This document shows, piece by piece, positions 63,771 through 64,000 of a DNA stretch of 64,000 bases (position 1 is its first letter; the number at the start of each line of letters is the position of its first letter). The notes beneath the pieces were generated by a model. The model was not told the DNA's origin, ran no database searches, and worked only from the letters and a program-made list of their open reading frames with translations. The DNA is from Natrialba magadii ATCC 43099 (GTDB lineage: Archaea; Halobacteriota; Halobacteria; Halobacteriales; Natrialbaceae), in contig NC_013922.1 of NCBI RefSeq assembly GCF_000025625.1, forward strand, positions 310,001 to 374,000. The letters are read 5' to 3'. A program made the translations under genes and the position numbers.

Positions 63771-64000
63771 TTACTTTTGGAAGCTAATCTCGACTTTCAA
63801 ACTCGACGCCTCGTCGGGCATACGCTCGAACAAGTCCTGTACCTTGGTGTAATCCTGTTCGGAGCGGAGCGTCAAGCTCACTTGCGAACGTTCGATGTCG
63901 GCCGTCCCCTGAAGCGCGCCGGGTACACCCTCCCGGTCCGGGAGCATGAACGTGACGTCGCCGTACTCGACAGTCCCGGTCTGGTGGTCTCTTCGCCATT
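63771..64000 (-). CDS. 3' end of a large gene, possibly a DUF499-type ATPase (partial)
   Basis: The frame that runs off the window end reads TGTVEYGDVTFMLPDREGVP, then ADIERSQVSLTLRSEQDYTK and ends LKVEISFQK at a TAA (63771-63773). This resembles the small beta-rich C-terminal domain of DUF499 ATPases, partners of DUF1156 methylases. The call rests on that resemblance and on context. The other minus frame here, an Arg-rich one, is not coding. The 196 bp between it and the PLD-like gene hold only the promoter. Confidence 0.45.
   Translation of the reverse strand, partial: WRRDHQTGTVEYGDVTFMLPDREGVPGALQGTADIERSQVSLTLRSEQDYTKVQDLFERMPDEASSLKVEISFQK

Noticed and set aside
63784-63999. 71-codon Arg-rich minus-strand ORF at the window end
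   Set aside because: A different minus frame at the same place has normal haloarchaeal composition and a DUF499-like C-terminus.

Overview
The window comes from the genome of a haloarchaeon (class Halobacteria). The first ~28 kb is GC-rich and encodes acidic proteins typical of the group: the termination ribonuclease aCPSF1/FttA, NucS, a MutS1, and a two-armed gas-vesicle cluster. Promoters are mostly TATA boxes about 25-30 nt before the start codon, which fits leaderless mRNAs. Genus cannot be fixed from the sequence alone.

Core part (1-28.3 kb). A sensory histidine kinase gene is split by a TnpB-only IS200/IS605-type element (2506-4078). Then come aCPSF1, a Tat lipoprotein, nucS, a frameshifted PEBP-family gene, mutS and a CHY zinc-finger gene. 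The gas-vesicle cluster has a leftward gvpA-gvpN-gvpO arm and a rightward gvpF-G-H-I-J-K-L-M arm; no gvpC, gvpD or gvpE is present. Metabolic and small zinc-finger genes follow (Gfo/Idh/MocA oxidoreductase, Zn-alcohol dehydrogenase, MsrA, MaoC, SnoaL-like, GYD). Several genes at 13-23 kb carry two-codon (hexanucleotide) repeat tracts.

Accessory part (28.5 kb to the end). This begins at a tyrosine integrase with tRNA-3'-like direct repeats in front of it. GC content drops, and the region is a composite of integrated elements and defence genes: (i) an AT-rich gene for a membrane protein; (ii) a type II CBASS operon (CD-NTase, a fused E2-E1-JAB Cap2-Cap3, TIR-SAVED effector); (iii) a divergent five-gene cluster: HMUDK/thymine-pyrophosphorylase-type helical protein, zinc protein, MazG-like protein, DUF4231/SLATT 2-TM protein and a ThsB-like TIR, which I consider the best candidate for an undescribed system; (iv) AbrB plus serine recombinases; (v) a long gene-poor stretch (43.2-48.0 kb) rich in dispersed repeats, holding two tnpB-end remnants, a MITE, and what looks like a replication origin (inverted G-string repeats around an AT-rich core) next to an Orc1/Cdc6 gene with degenerate Walker motifs; (vi) a decayed serine recombinase and small or hypothetical genes; (vii) McrB-McrC; (viii) a DUF1156 DNA methylase, an IS5-type insertion with a perfect 8-bp target duplication, a zinc-ribbon/PLD-like pair, and the 3' end of a probable DUF499-type gene, together resembling a helicase-methylase-ATPase (Hma-like) locus that continues past the window.

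The accessory half therefore looks like a defence island built on a plasmid-like integrated replicon. Functions named from family resemblance are known for the families; joint action of the new clusters is inference.
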